DNA of 20,680 nt from a virus: IMG/VR virus record IMGVR_UViG_3300024518_001531, positions 1-20,680 of that record. One strand, given 5' to 3'. The translations under genes and the position numbers were made by a program. Below the pieces are notes generated by a model that was given only the letters and a program-made list of their open reading frames with translations, was not told the DNA's origin and made no database searches. Shown in pieces: positions 8,511 to 16,508 of the stretch (the stretch's first letter is position 1; every line of letters begins with the position of its first letter).

Positions 8511-9263
8511 ATGGCATTATTTAGCGACACAACCACAAAAGACGGACTCATTCAAAGATTTGAGTTTTGGACACGCATGAAAGACGGTTCTGTAACAGGA
8601 ACACTCTTAAAGCAGGTCACATCAAGGATAAATACGGCATTTGAGAAAATCATGCCTATTTTGCTTTCATATAGCGACTATATCCGCTTTGACGATACAC
8701 AAAACCACACAGATAGACCTATCGGAACAGTAAACATTGTATCAGGACAAGCAGACTACACGATTAAAACAGACGACAATTCCCTAGATATTTTAAACAT
8801 AAACGCAGTAAGAGTGCTTACAAGTGCATCAGGCACAGAGTACGCAACGCTAGAACGACTCACATTAGATGATGAGAGAGTATTAGACGCTATGAGTCCT
8901 AATCCTAGTAATACTGGCGTACCAAGTCACTTCGTAGAGCAAGGAAACAACATATTCCTCTACCCAGAGCCTAATTATGCAGCCACAGACGGCATTAAAC
9001 TCTTCTTTCAGAGAGAACAAAGATACTTCCTATCTACAGACACCACAGATAAAGAGTCAGGATTACCTAAAATCTTTGATGAACTACTCGTATTACACGC
9101 AGCAAACGACTGGATTGCCGTAAATCGTGCAGACGACCCAAGACTTCACAACGAAATCCAACTACAAATACAGAAGATGGAGAAGAACTTAAAGAACTTC
9201 ATAGACATGAGAAACCCTACAAAGGTCAAAATGACTATGAAAGCACCACATAACTTCCGCTAA
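8511..9263 (+). CDS. Head-tail adaptor (connector) protein
   Basis: Probably forms the ring below the portal to which the short tail attaches. The 250-aa protein has an N-terminal helical part (about 10-60) with INTAFEKIMPILLSYSDYIRF, a beta-rich middle (VNIVSGQADYTIKTDDNSLDI) and a segment PSHFVEQGNNIFLYPEPNYA followed by DGIKLFFQRE and a C-terminal helical part (FDELLVLHAANDWIAVN, then a charged helix). This layout, with the 'GNxIFLYPxP' turn and DGIKLFF strand, recurs in adaptor or tail-tube A-like proteins of podoviruses. Position after the capsid module and before the nozzle-like protein supports it. The start has no Shine-Dalgarno sequence. Which exact adaptor family it belongs to is unsure. 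Confidence 0.68.
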   Translation: MALFSDTTTKDGLIQRFEFWTRMKDGSVTGTLLKQVTSRINTAFEKIMPILLSYSDYIRFDDTQNHTDRPIGTVNIVSGQADYTIKTDDNSLDILNINAVRVLTSASGTEYATLERLTLDDERVLDAMSPNPSNTGVPSHFVEQGNNIFLYPEPNYAATDGIKLFFQREQRYFLSTDTTDKESGLPKIFDELLVLHAANDWIAVNRADDPRLHNEIQLQIQKMEKNLKNFIDMRNPTKVKMTMKAPHNFR

Positions 9264-9264
9264 T

Positions 9265-9444
9265 ATGACGAATCAATCACGAAACTTAGGAACAGTAACA
9301 AATGACGCATTAACGTCACGCAGTACAACATGGGCTGACGCTAATTTTACGTGGGCAGAGGGAGGTGGCACATGGGATAATCCACACGACTTAGGCAACC
9401 AAACAAGGAATTTAGGAACTATGACTAACCAAGCAACATCATGA
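9265..9444 (+). CDS. 59-aa repeat-ended structural protein candidate
   Basis: This small gene fills the space between the adaptor and fibre genes exactly: it starts one base after the adaptor stop and its TGA overlaps the next ATG (ATGA). The protein carries a near repeat at both ends, NQSRNLGTVTNDA (3-15) and NQTRNLGTMTNQA (45-57), around a Trp/Gly-rich centre (TTWADANFTWAEGGGTWDNP, 21-40). Short proteins with Asn/Ser/Thr-rich repeats and Trp motifs are seen in some phage structural clusters, so a minor tail or fibre-attachment role is plausible. The codons of the two repeats differ, so the duplication is old or selected at protein level. I do not know a defined function. Confidence 0.72.
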   Translation: MTNQSRNLGTVTNDALTSRSTTWADANFTWAEGGGTWDNPHDLGNQTRNLGTMTNQATS

Positions 9445-10535
9445 AGAATATAATTACATCATTTATAATATCAGTCGTTGTAGTAGTGGGATTTGCTAAC
9501 CTATACCCACTTTTTAAGAATGATAACTTAGGAGCTACACTCACGACCTTAAATAGCTCTGACAACTTGGTAGACTTTCCTACAACTTACAATGCCAATA
9601 ACACAGCTATAAACACTGAATTAGGTCTTATTTCGGGAACGACAACTATTCCTAGTATTACAACTCTTACAGGACTCACAACGATAGGAACTATCGGAAC
9701 GGGGGTGTGGGAGGCAACAGATGTGGGAGTTGCTCATGGAGGAACAGGCAAATCAGCTTGGACTCAGTACCTTATTCCTTACGCAGACACTACGACATCA
9801 TTTTCACAAATAGCAATAGGGACTTCAGGACAATTCTTAACATCAGGAGGTGCTGGGGTAGCTCCGTCTTTCACGACTTCAGCAATCAACCAAGCACTAG
9901 ACTACAGCTTCACAGGAACTTACTTTGGAATAGATAATCTTTATGCTTCATCAACCCTAAACATAGCAGGTGTAGATTACACTTTCCCATCAACAGACGG
10001 AGCAAGTTCAACCGTATTTATGACAGATGGAGCAGGAGCTATGACTTCTTATAGACCAGATTGGCACTTACTAGATGTCGTAGAGACTACAGCCGTAGAC
10101 AACGCAACCTCAACATTCGCTACGGCAGAAAACCTGATGCTTGTGTATTCATGGACAGCCTGTGCAACAGGGTGTAATGCAAGAGTGACATTTAATGGGT
10201 TGTCAGACGGCAACTACGGAAGCCACATATCTGTTGATAATGGAGCATTTACTGATGCAAGTGATGTAGATTTCATGACAACCAGCAATTCGGGTGGAAC
10301 TGCCGCAACGCAAGGTGTGGTATACATCAAAAACGTATCGTCACAAAGGAAACTAGCGACCTTTTCAGGCTCAACTTTTGCTGGCGGCTCAACAGCACCA
10401 TCAGATTCAGCAGAAGGTTCAGGAGTATGGGACAACACATCAGCACAGATTACATCATTAAATATAGAAAGTAGCGATACTGTAGGCAGGAACTTTACCA
10501 ACTTAAAGATTTACGTTTACGGAACAAATAACTAA
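9441..10535 (+). CDS. Fibre-like protein with N-terminal membrane helix
   Basis: This 364-aa protein starts with MKN and a hydrophobic helix (about 4-23, IITSFIISVVVVVGFANLYP). Thr/Ser/Gly-rich beta repeats follow, including LTTLNSSDNLVDFPTTYNAN (36-55) and the segments TGLTTIGTIGTGVWEATDVG and HGGTGKSAW, a repeat type common in tail fibres. Its C-terminal domain (about 210-364) looks like a beta-sandwich or trimer tip and ends LKIYVYGTNN. In tailed phages fibres normally lack membrane anchors, so the N-terminus is odd: it could insert into the host membrane before assembly or act as a hydrophobic assembly peg. It lies between the adaptor and nozzle-like genes, consistent with a tail-associated fibre. 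A receptor cannot be guessed. Confidence 0.76.
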   Translation: MKNIITSFIISVVVVVGFANLYPLFKNDNLGATLTTLNSSDNLVDFPTTYNANNTAINTELGLISGTTTIPSITTLTGLTTIGTIGTGVWEATDVGVAHGGTGKSAWTQYLIPYADTTTSFSQIAIGTSGQFLTSGGAGVAPSFTTSAINQALDYSFTGTYFGIDNLYASSTLNIAGVDYTFPSTDGASSTVFMTDGAGAMTSYRPDWHLLDVVETTAVDNATSTFATAENLMLVYSWTACATGCNARVTFNGLSDGNYGSHISVDNGAFTDASDVDFMTTSNSGGTAATQGVVYIKNVSSQRKLATFSGSTFAGGSTAPSDSAEGSGVWDNTSAQITSLNIESSDTVGRNFTNLKIYVYGTNN

Positions 10536-10536
10536 T

Positions 10537-12075
10537 ATGGCTCTTATTCAGACAATAATAAACAGATTTGACGGGGGAATACAAAACGACATACGTTTGC
10601 GTATTCAGGGAGCTTCACAGGTTTGTAAGAACTTTGATGTCTTTACCAATACCAGTAAGATGTCACCGTATTTTGACACTGATGATGGAGATAGTTCAGC
10701 TTCAACCAGCAAAAAACAGAACTTTGCCGTAGCTTTAGATGCTAGTGCAAGTACATATAGGCTCTACGCACTAGGGGTTGTTAGTGGTCAGAATTATGCG
10801 GAGGTGAAGTATAAAGACCTGACATCAGGCAGTACACCAGACTTCGGTGACGCTTTGTGGGGAACACTAGGAACGACAGCGAAACATCAAGGCTCATCAG
10901 CCGCTGTGGATTTTGGGCTATTTACATATTACGCAAGGACTGGTCTGATTTATTGTGCTTCAAGTGGAGACAATCAAATAATGGCTTATGACCCAGACGG
11001 TCTTGTAGACTTCGCAGAGAGTGGAGTCAATGCAGTAACAATGACAACCGTAAGCGAGGGGTTAGTTCACTCAAAAGACGACATACTCTATATTCCTTAT
11101 GACAATAAGATAATGAAGTTTGACGGTAGCACTTGGACAGACGCAGCAATTACAGTTCCAACACACATGGTTATCAACTCTATTTGTGAATACGGAAACT
11201 ATATCGCTATCGCAGCAACCCCCAAGAGTGGCGTTGGCAAGACCTTTGTATATTTATGGAACAGAGACAGTACACTAACAACCCTTTCAGAAAGTATTGA
11301 CTGGGGTACAGGACAGATTAAGGCGTTAGAGGAAATAGAGGGCTTTCTAATGGGCATTTCTTATTATGGAGGAGTACACAGACGACAAAATGACAGAATT
11401 GTATTTAGATATTACGCAGGAGGCACACCTAAGACTTTTTTACAGATACAGGCAGACGTAAACACCGTTCTTTTACCAGCAGGAAAGCAGAAGATAGATG
11501 AAAGGCTGTATTTCTCAATGAAATACACCAAAGACAGCACCATTCACGCAGGAGTGTGGTCAGTACGCTTCCATGAGGGTCAATTTGCTCTTGTTCAAGA
11601 AAGAGAGCCTGACACTGGACTCACGCTTACAGAGAACTTTATCCCCAAAGGATTCATCAAGGTTGGTGATATTCTATTCCAAACCTACATCAATACAGGC
11701 GGTGGAACTTTTGTAACCAGCAAAACCAACGAACAAACAGCTTATGCAGATAATTCAGTCTGGGCTTCAATCATTAACCCAAATATTGAGGCAAAATATA
11801 TGTCACGCAAGAAGCAGTTGATAGCTGTTTCTATGAGTTATGAGACATTACCTACGGCTGGAAGTGCCAAACTAGAATACAAGATAGATGGTGGAAGTTG
11901 GACAGAGATATTCACAGAAACAACAGATAGTGCGGTCAATACGGAAGCTGTCGTAGACGTAAACGGTGCTCAGTTTGCAGAGGGCAGAGAGTATGAATTT
12001 AGAATCACATCAACAGGTGGTGCAGAGATTACAGAGCTTAAATACAAGTGGGACACACTTGATACACAAATATGA
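10537..12075 (+). CDS. Nozzle/tail-hub protein, beta-propeller-like
   Basis: This 512-aa beta-rich protein begins with FDGGIQNDIRLRIQGASQVC and KNFDVFTNTSKMSPYFD, a start seen in tail-tip nozzle-type proteins of podoviruses. Repeated short beta units with Gly/Asp turns (LFTYYARTGLIYCASSGDNQ, YIPYDNKIMKFDGSTWTDAA, IAIAATPKSGVGKTFVYLWN) fit a propeller-like body at about 60-400. A C-terminal beta domain (AKLEYKIDGGSWTEIFTETT and on) resembles a fibronectin-like or Ig-like module. It follows the adaptor, a normal place for the protein that closes the tail tube and holds fibres. No membrane segment or Shine-Dalgarno sequence is seen. The call is from pattern and order, so a different tail protein is possible. 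Confidence 0.63.
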   Translation: MALIQTIINRFDGGIQNDIRLRIQGASQVCKNFDVFTNTSKMSPYFDTDDGDSSASTSKKQNFAVALDASASTYRLYALGVVSGQNYAEVKYKDLTSGSTPDFGDALWGTLGTTAKHQGSSAAVDFGLFTYYARTGLIYCASSGDNQIMAYDPDGLVDFAESGVNAVTMTTVSEGLVHSKDDILYIPYDNKIMKFDGSTWTDAAITVPTHMVINSICEYGNYIAIAATPKSGVGKTFVYLWNRDSTLTTLSESIDWGTGQIKALEEIEGFLMGISYYGGVHRRQNDRIVFRYYAGGTPKTFLQIQADVNTVLLPAGKQKIDERLYFSMKYTKDSTIHAGVWSVRFHEGQFALVQEREPDTGLTLTENFIPKGFIKVGDILFQTYINTGGGTFVTSKTNEQTAYADNSVWASIINPNIEAKYMSRKKQLIAVSMSYETLPTAGSAKLEYKIDGGSWTEIFTETTDSAVNTEAVVDVNGAQFAEGREYEFRITSTGGAEITELKYKWDTLDTQI

Positions 12076-12428
12076 ACCCAGAACTAGAACTAATGAAAGC
12101 AGAATTAGCTGACCTCAAAGAAAAGTTTGAGAGACTACAGAAGTCAGACCGCTATGTATTTGAGAGAGATTTAGAACTTCAAACAGGTAGGAATATTCAA
12201 CTAGCCACAGACACAGGAACAAAGATTGGTACGGGGATAGACCAGAAGTTAGGTTTTTACGGAGAAACACCAAAAGTCCAAGCAACAGTAGCCAATACAA
12301 GCAACGCAGCATTTACAGAAGACAGTGGCACTACAGTAAATGTGGAATCAACCTTTGGAGGTTGGAGAATAAAAGAGGTGGTACAAGCTCTTATTAACAT
12401 AGGTATATTAGATGGAACAGCAGATTAA
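12072..12428 (+). CDS. Small coiled-coil fibre-type protein
   Basis: A 118-aa protein with an N-terminal coiled coil (ELELMKAELADLKEKFERLQ, about 4-23) followed by RNIQLATDTGTKIGTGIDQK and LGFYGETPKVQAT. The latter segment is widespread at the ends of phage fibre or virion-surface proteins, where it forms a trimeric beta tip. It ends with a helix (GGWRIKEVVQALINIGILDG). Both parts suggest a trimer. It overlaps the nozzle-like gene by four bases (ATGA), so the products are probably made in similar amounts. It might be a short fibre or an adaptor for a longer one. Confidence 0.7.
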   Translation: MNPELELMKAELADLKEKFERLQKSDRYVFERDLELQTGRNIQLATDTGTKIGTGIDQKLGFYGETPKVQATVANTSNAAFTEDSGTTVNVESTFGGWRIKEVVQALINIGILDGTAD

Positions 12429-12447
12429 AAAATAACTAATTATTAAC

Positions 12448-13980
12448 ATGGCAACAAATACTAAAATAGGAGATGACTTCCTTACAGACGAACAAAGGTC
12501 AAGCGTTGCTACGTCACAATTTCTCGTAGATAACGCCAATCAAAACATAACATCTGATTCTATCTCTGATACAGGGGAAGATTTGTTCGTTCCCGAAAGT
12601 CCACAAACAACAGACCAAACTGGTGTGATAGACCAACAACTCGCAGGACTACAACAGGGCGTAAGCACTATTGATAGCCAAATTGCAGGAACAGAAACTC
12701 AGAGTGATGATTTACGAACTCAGTTACTAGAAACTCTAAGTGGTCTAGGAGAAGAACAAGCACGAACACAAGAGCTTGAACAACAAGCAGGTTTAGGTAT
12801 TCAAAGAAAAGAGCTACAGAACGTAATAAATGAACTACAGACGTTGCAGAAAGAGGCTGCAGCGATACCACTTTCAATACAAGAAGAGTTTGCAGGTAGA
12901 GGTGCTACCGCAGCAGGTGTAGAGCCAATTCAAACAGGTAGACTACGACAGAACGCTATAAAAGCACTCAGTTTTGCAGCTATAGGACAAACTCTACAAG
13001 GAAACATCTCACTAGCAGAACAAACTATCGCAAGAGCTATTGATGCAGAATTTGAACCACAAAGACAGAAACTAGAAGTATTAGGACAGCTATACAAATT
13101 TAACCGAGAAGATTTAGAGAGAATTGATAAGAAAAGGTCAGACCAGCTAGGTCTTTACCTTGATGAACGCAAGAGAGTGCTAGATATTCAACAAGCAGAC
13201 AAACAAGAGATATATAACATAGGAACAATCGCACAACAGTACGGTGCAGACACTCAGACCGTACAAGCCATCTTTGAAGCTAAGACAAGAAAGGAAGCGG
13301 TATTGCTTGCAGGTAAGTACCTACAAGACCCACTAGCGAAACAAGACCTCATCAACGCAAGGTTAGAGAATGAACTAAAAAGGGCACAAATCAATAAAGT
13401 GGCTAGAGAAACAGCTTTGTTAGGAAAAGACGCACAAAACCAATTAACTATTGATACACAAAGAGCTTCTGATGCAGTACGAGCAGGAGAAGACCATATC
13501 GCCACACTTAACGGCTTACGAAACCACAAAGGAATGACTAAGGCTGTAGGTTCTTATAAAATAGCTCGTTGGACACCACTTCAAGTAGATAAGTCTGCTG
13601 TAAATGACTTTGTTTCAGGTGTAGAACAATACATTGACCAATTAACACTTGATAAGTTGATTGAGTCTAAGGCACAGGGAGCTACTTTCGGTGCTTTGTC
13701 TGATAGAGAGTTGCAAGTTATCGCAAGTGCAGCCACCAAGATTTCGGGTTACAGGAGAACACGAGATGATGGAAGTGTCTATTTTGAAGTAGACGAAGCA
13801 ACCTTTAGAGCAGAGTTGTTGAATCTACAGACAAAAATACAAGACGCTGTAAACAGAAAGCGAGGAGGAATCCTTGACGCAGGAGAAGTGTCCGTACTTG
13901 ACGAGGCTTTCCCTGACAACCAAACACAACCAGATGATTATTTTGGTATTACTAGCACAACACAAGCAACTAACTTTTAA
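12448..13980 (+). CDS. Internal virion (ejection) protein, long helical
   Basis: This 510-aa protein is almost entirely helical with many Gln, Glu, Ala and Leu residues. After a disordered N-terminus, long coiled-coil regions span about 60-140 and 190-330. Toward the C-terminus a segment GLRNHKGMTKAVGSYKIA (about 352-369), then FVSGVEQYIDQLTLDKLIES and GALSDRELQVIASAATKI, recalls a module found in proteins that podoviruses store in the capsid and eject to form a channel for DNA. It lies between tail and fibre genes next to a second protein of similar type. There is no membrane segment. It starts with TTATTAACATGGC, the same as the adaptor gene, and no Shine-Dalgarno sequence. A tape-measure role is an alternative. 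Confidence 0.62.
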   Translation: MATNTKIGDDFLTDEQRSSVATSQFLVDNANQNITSDSISDTGEDLFVPESPQTTDQTGVIDQQLAGLQQGVSTIDSQIAGTETQSDDLRTQLLETLSGLGEEQARTQELEQQAGLGIQRKELQNVINELQTLQKEAAAIPLSIQEEFAGRGATAAGVEPIQTGRLRQNAIKALSFAAIGQTLQGNISLAEQTIARAIDAEFEPQRQKLEVLGQLYKFNREDLERIDKKRSDQLGLYLDERKRVLDIQQADKQEIYNIGTIAQQYGADTQTVQAIFEAKTRKEAVLLAGKYLQDPLAKQDLINARLENELKRAQINKVARETALLGKDAQNQLTIDTQRASDAVRAGEDHIATLNGLRNHKGMTKAVGSYKIARWTPLQVDKSAVNDFVSGVEQYIDQLTLDKLIESKAQGATFGALSDRELQVIASAATKISGYRRTRDDGSVYFEVDEATFRAELLNLQTKIQDAVNRKRGGILDAGEVSVLDEAFPDNQTQPDDYFGITSTTQATNF

Positions 13981-13985
13981 GACTT

Positions 13986-15707
13986 ATGGCATTTAACGAA
14001 ACAGAATTAGCAATCATCAAGACTGGTAAGGAAAGCGGTAAGTCTCGCCAACAAGTTGAGGAGGCTTTGCAGAACTACCGACTTGGGATTACACCAAGTA
14101 AGAAAGAAAGGGTACAAAACCAGTTTGTAGACGGAAGAAAGAGTCCACTACGAGCTTTGGGTGACGTATCTTTAGGTGCGGTTAAGGGATTAACCGAAAC
14201 CGCTATTGCTCTACCAAGAGCATTACAAGCAGGAGGTCAGGCTGTACACGCAGGATTAGACCCTACACGAACATTCGCAGAAGTAAGAGAACAGACAGGT
14301 TTAGCCTCACTACAAGGAGATGACGCTGCCTTTATAGACGACCTCTTAAAAGCTAAAAACCCTGAACAACGAGCAGGAAAGATTATCGCCTTTGCAGGTG
14401 AACTTCTAGCAGGAGGGGGTGCTTCTCTATTGAAAAAAGGCTTTCAAAAGGGGACTGAGGCTGTGGGAGGTGTAGTTGGTAGGGGTAAAACCGCTATTAG
14501 TGAAGCTCTCCCATCAGGACTTAAACAAACGGTGTCAGAATTTGGAGAAAGAATCCCTAGATTGGGCGGTAGGGTAAGAGAGAGAGTTGAACAGGCTTCC
14601 GTAAGAGCAGAAAGAATAAGAAACGCCACCCCAGCTACTCAAAAAGCAATTAAATCAGGTGTAGACGACAGAATTATTGACTTTGTAGATGATGTAAAAC
14701 TTAACGCACCAGATACGCTTTCAGATTATAAAGAAATAGTAGACCTAGCAGAGAATGTTGGTGCTAGAGGTGCTGCACGACCAGAATTTATAGCAGGACA
14801 AAGGGCTGCTGAACAATACAAACTAGCAGACAAGGCAAGAAAAGACGTTGGAGGAAAGATTGGTGAGGCTGTAGACGCACTTTCAAAGAAACAGGGTGCA
14901 GTCAATATACTACCAGCACAACGAAATCTACGAATCCTATTGTCACAAAACGGAATACAACCAACAAAAGGTGGCAAGTTGGTGTTTGAGGCTACTGAAT
15001 ACACACCAGCACAACAAAAGAAAATACAAGAACTCTATGACATAGCAACAAAGAGTGAAAACTTCACAGCACGACAGATATGGGGATTTGATAAGCAGTT
15101 CTCACAACTACAAAGAACAGCACGATTTGATTCAGAGATAGGAGACATATTTATTAAGACAGCAGATGGAGGAGATACAAGTATCTTCAAGGCATTTAGA
15201 GATGTCTATTCAGGAGAGCTTGAAAACATAGCACCAGAAATACGAGTCCTTAACCGAGAATACGCACAGTGGAGAACTCTCATAGATGACGTTGAAAGTT
15301 CAATCGTCAAGCGAGGTAACTTCTCAGGTACTTCAAAGGTAGACCCTGCTGAATTTGCACAGACCAACCTACGCAGGATATTTAGTGACGCTACAAGTGC
15401 TGCTGACTATAGGGCTATCTATAACAACTTAGATGAGGCTTCAAGAACTTTGGGCTACACAGGCTCACGAGCAGATGACCTAGCGTGGTTTGCAACAAGA
15501 ATGAGACAAATCTTCCCTGAAACAGTCCCAGAGACATCAGCTACTAAGATACTTGGTGGTGGTGTGAAACAAACAACAGAAAAAGTCCTAGAAGCAGGTA
15601 AGCCTAGCTTAGTAGACCAACAGAGAGCAATTAGAGAGATGTTGGAAGAGGCACTTGGTCAAGGGTCTTTTAAACAGGGCGTAATCCCTATTAACAGCGT
15701 GGTATAA
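13986..15707 (+). CDS. Second internal virion (ejection) protein with amphipathic segments
   Basis: This 573-aa protein is helical and rich in Ala, Gly, Lys and Arg. A Gly/Ala/Leu-rich region at about 131-165 (KIIAFAGELLAGGGASLLKK, then GTEAVGGVVG) and another at about 55-90 could insert in or lie along membranes, as expected for ejected proteins that help DNA cross the envelope. The C-terminal half is charged, with conserved-looking IWGFDKQFSQLQRTARFDSE and QTNLRRIF segments. No enzymatic motif such as a lysozyme or protease is visible, in contrast to some ejection proteins. Five bases separate it from the first ejection-type gene. Its final codons Val-Val-stop (GTG GTA TAA) form the extended -10 of the next transcript. 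Confidence 0.6.
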   Translation: MAFNETELAIIKTGKESGKSRQQVEEALQNYRLGITPSKKERVQNQFVDGRKSPLRALGDVSLGAVKGLTETAIALPRALQAGGQAVHAGLDPTRTFAEVREQTGLASLQGDDAAFIDDLLKAKNPEQRAGKIIAFAGELLAGGGASLLKKGFQKGTEAVGGVVGRGKTAISEALPSGLKQTVSEFGERIPRLGGRVRERVEQASVRAERIRNATPATQKAIKSGVDDRIIDFVDDVKLNAPDTLSDYKEIVDLAENVGARGAARPEFIAGQRAAEQYKLADKARKDVGGKIGEAVDALSKKQGAVNILPAQRNLRILLSQNGIQPTKGGKLVFEATEYTPAQQKKIQELYDIATKSENFTARQIWGFDKQFSQLQRTARFDSEIGDIFIKTADGGDTSIFKAFRDVYSGELENIAPEIRVLNREYAQWRTLIDDVESSIVKRGNFSGTSKVDPAEFAQTNLRRIFSDATSAADYRAIYNNLDEASRTLGYTGSRADDLAWFATRMRQIFPETVPETSATKILGGGVKQTTEKVLEAGKPSLVDQQRAIREMLEEALGQGSFKQGVIPINSVV

Positions 15708-15708
15708 T
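15700..15708 (+). promoter_or_regulatory. Extended -10 promoter of the fibre/lysis genes, leaderless
   Basis: TGGTATAAT repeats the element at 2189 exactly, with seven bases to the next ATG (15716), so the transcript would begin at or just before the start codon. The hexamer contains the stop codon of the preceding gene. No -35 hexamer is visible at normal spacing. A weak dyad AGGGcgtaatCCCT (15676-15689) lies upstream in coding sequence. Confidence 0.62.
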
Positions 15709-15715
15709 AAGTAAC

Positions 15716-16504
15716 ATGGCAACTATAAAACAAGAAAAACTAAATAAGCTAGCCCAAGAGGTGAAACAAGCCTTTAAGGAGGCAGAGAACGAACTCACTC
15801 GTGAGGAATTTCTTGATGCAATCAAAGATATTGTAGCTTTCGTAAAGAAAATAAAGCAAGAAAACGTACAAGAAGTTGCCACAATGAAAGAGATTTCTGC
15901 CAAAGACAGCAGGAGGTTAGCAGAAAAAGCAGCACAGTCAGAACAAGCCCTAAAACAAGAAATAAAGAAATCATTTGAACAAGCCTTTAGTGAACAACAA
16001 GGTTCGCTTAATTTTATACGAGACAAGGTTTCTAACTTTGAGAAACAAAAAGACAAGAACGAAGAGAGCCTAATAAGAGAAGTAATGGAACTCATACCAG
16101 AGATGCCTGAAATTAAATCCACTACACCAGTAGAAACACGAAACAAACTAGAAACGCTAAAAGGAGAAGAACGACTAGGGTGGACAGCAATACATGGACT
16201 AAAAGAAAAGCTAGAAGAACTTAAAGAAATGAAAGTCGGTGGTAAAGGAGGTGGAGGAACATCAGCTATGGGAGTACGATACGCACTAGGTAGCACAGCA
16301 GTAAAGGAAACACCAACAGGAGATATTGACGGAGCTAATACTACTTACACCGTAGGAAGAACGATTAACTTAGTAGTATCTTTTGCTATCAATGGACAAG
16401 TCATAACAGATGATGAATACACAGTAGCAGGAAAAACAATAGAAATGACGACTGCTATACCAGCAGCATTATCAGGGACTAGCTTTCGTATAGTATACGT
16501 TTAA
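15716..16504 (+). CDS. Coiled-coil fibre protein with beta tip domain
   Basis: The 262-aa protein has a long coiled-coil N-terminal two-thirds (about 3-172, Lys/Glu/Ala/Gln-rich), then a Gly hinge (KVGGKGGGGTS, 173-183) and a C-terminal domain of about 65 residues with ETPTGDIDGANTTYTVGRTI, FAINGQVITDDEYTVAGKTI and FRIVYV. This tip is a common phage fibre beta-sandwich. The protein lacks the N-terminal membrane helix of its neighbours, so it probably attaches by its coiled coil. It is the first gene after the second extended -10 promoter, and the AACATGGC start context matches other genes in the window. Confidence 0.76.
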   Translation: MATIKQEKLNKLAQEVKQAFKEAENELTREEFLDAIKDIVAFVKKIKQENVQEVATMKEISAKDSRRLAEKAAQSEQALKQEIKKSFEQAFSEQQGSLNFIRDKVSNFEKQKDKNEESLIREVMELIPEMPEIKSTTPVETRNKLETLKGEERLGWTAIHGLKEKLEELKEMKVGGKGGGGTSAMGVRYALGSTAVKETPTGDIDGANTTYTVGRTINLVVSFAINGQVITDDEYTVAGKTIEMTTAIPAALSGTSFRIVYV

Positions 16505-16508
16505 TATT

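Noticed and set aside
9707-9937. A 76-codon plus-strand frame inside the fibre gene
   Set aside because: Overlaps the supported fibre frame and its product has no recognisable features.
15676-15689. AGGGcgtaatCCCT dyad before the second extended -10
   Set aside because: Only four pairs, inside coding sequence (Gln-Gly-Val-Ile-Pro) and unlike the dyad at 2167.
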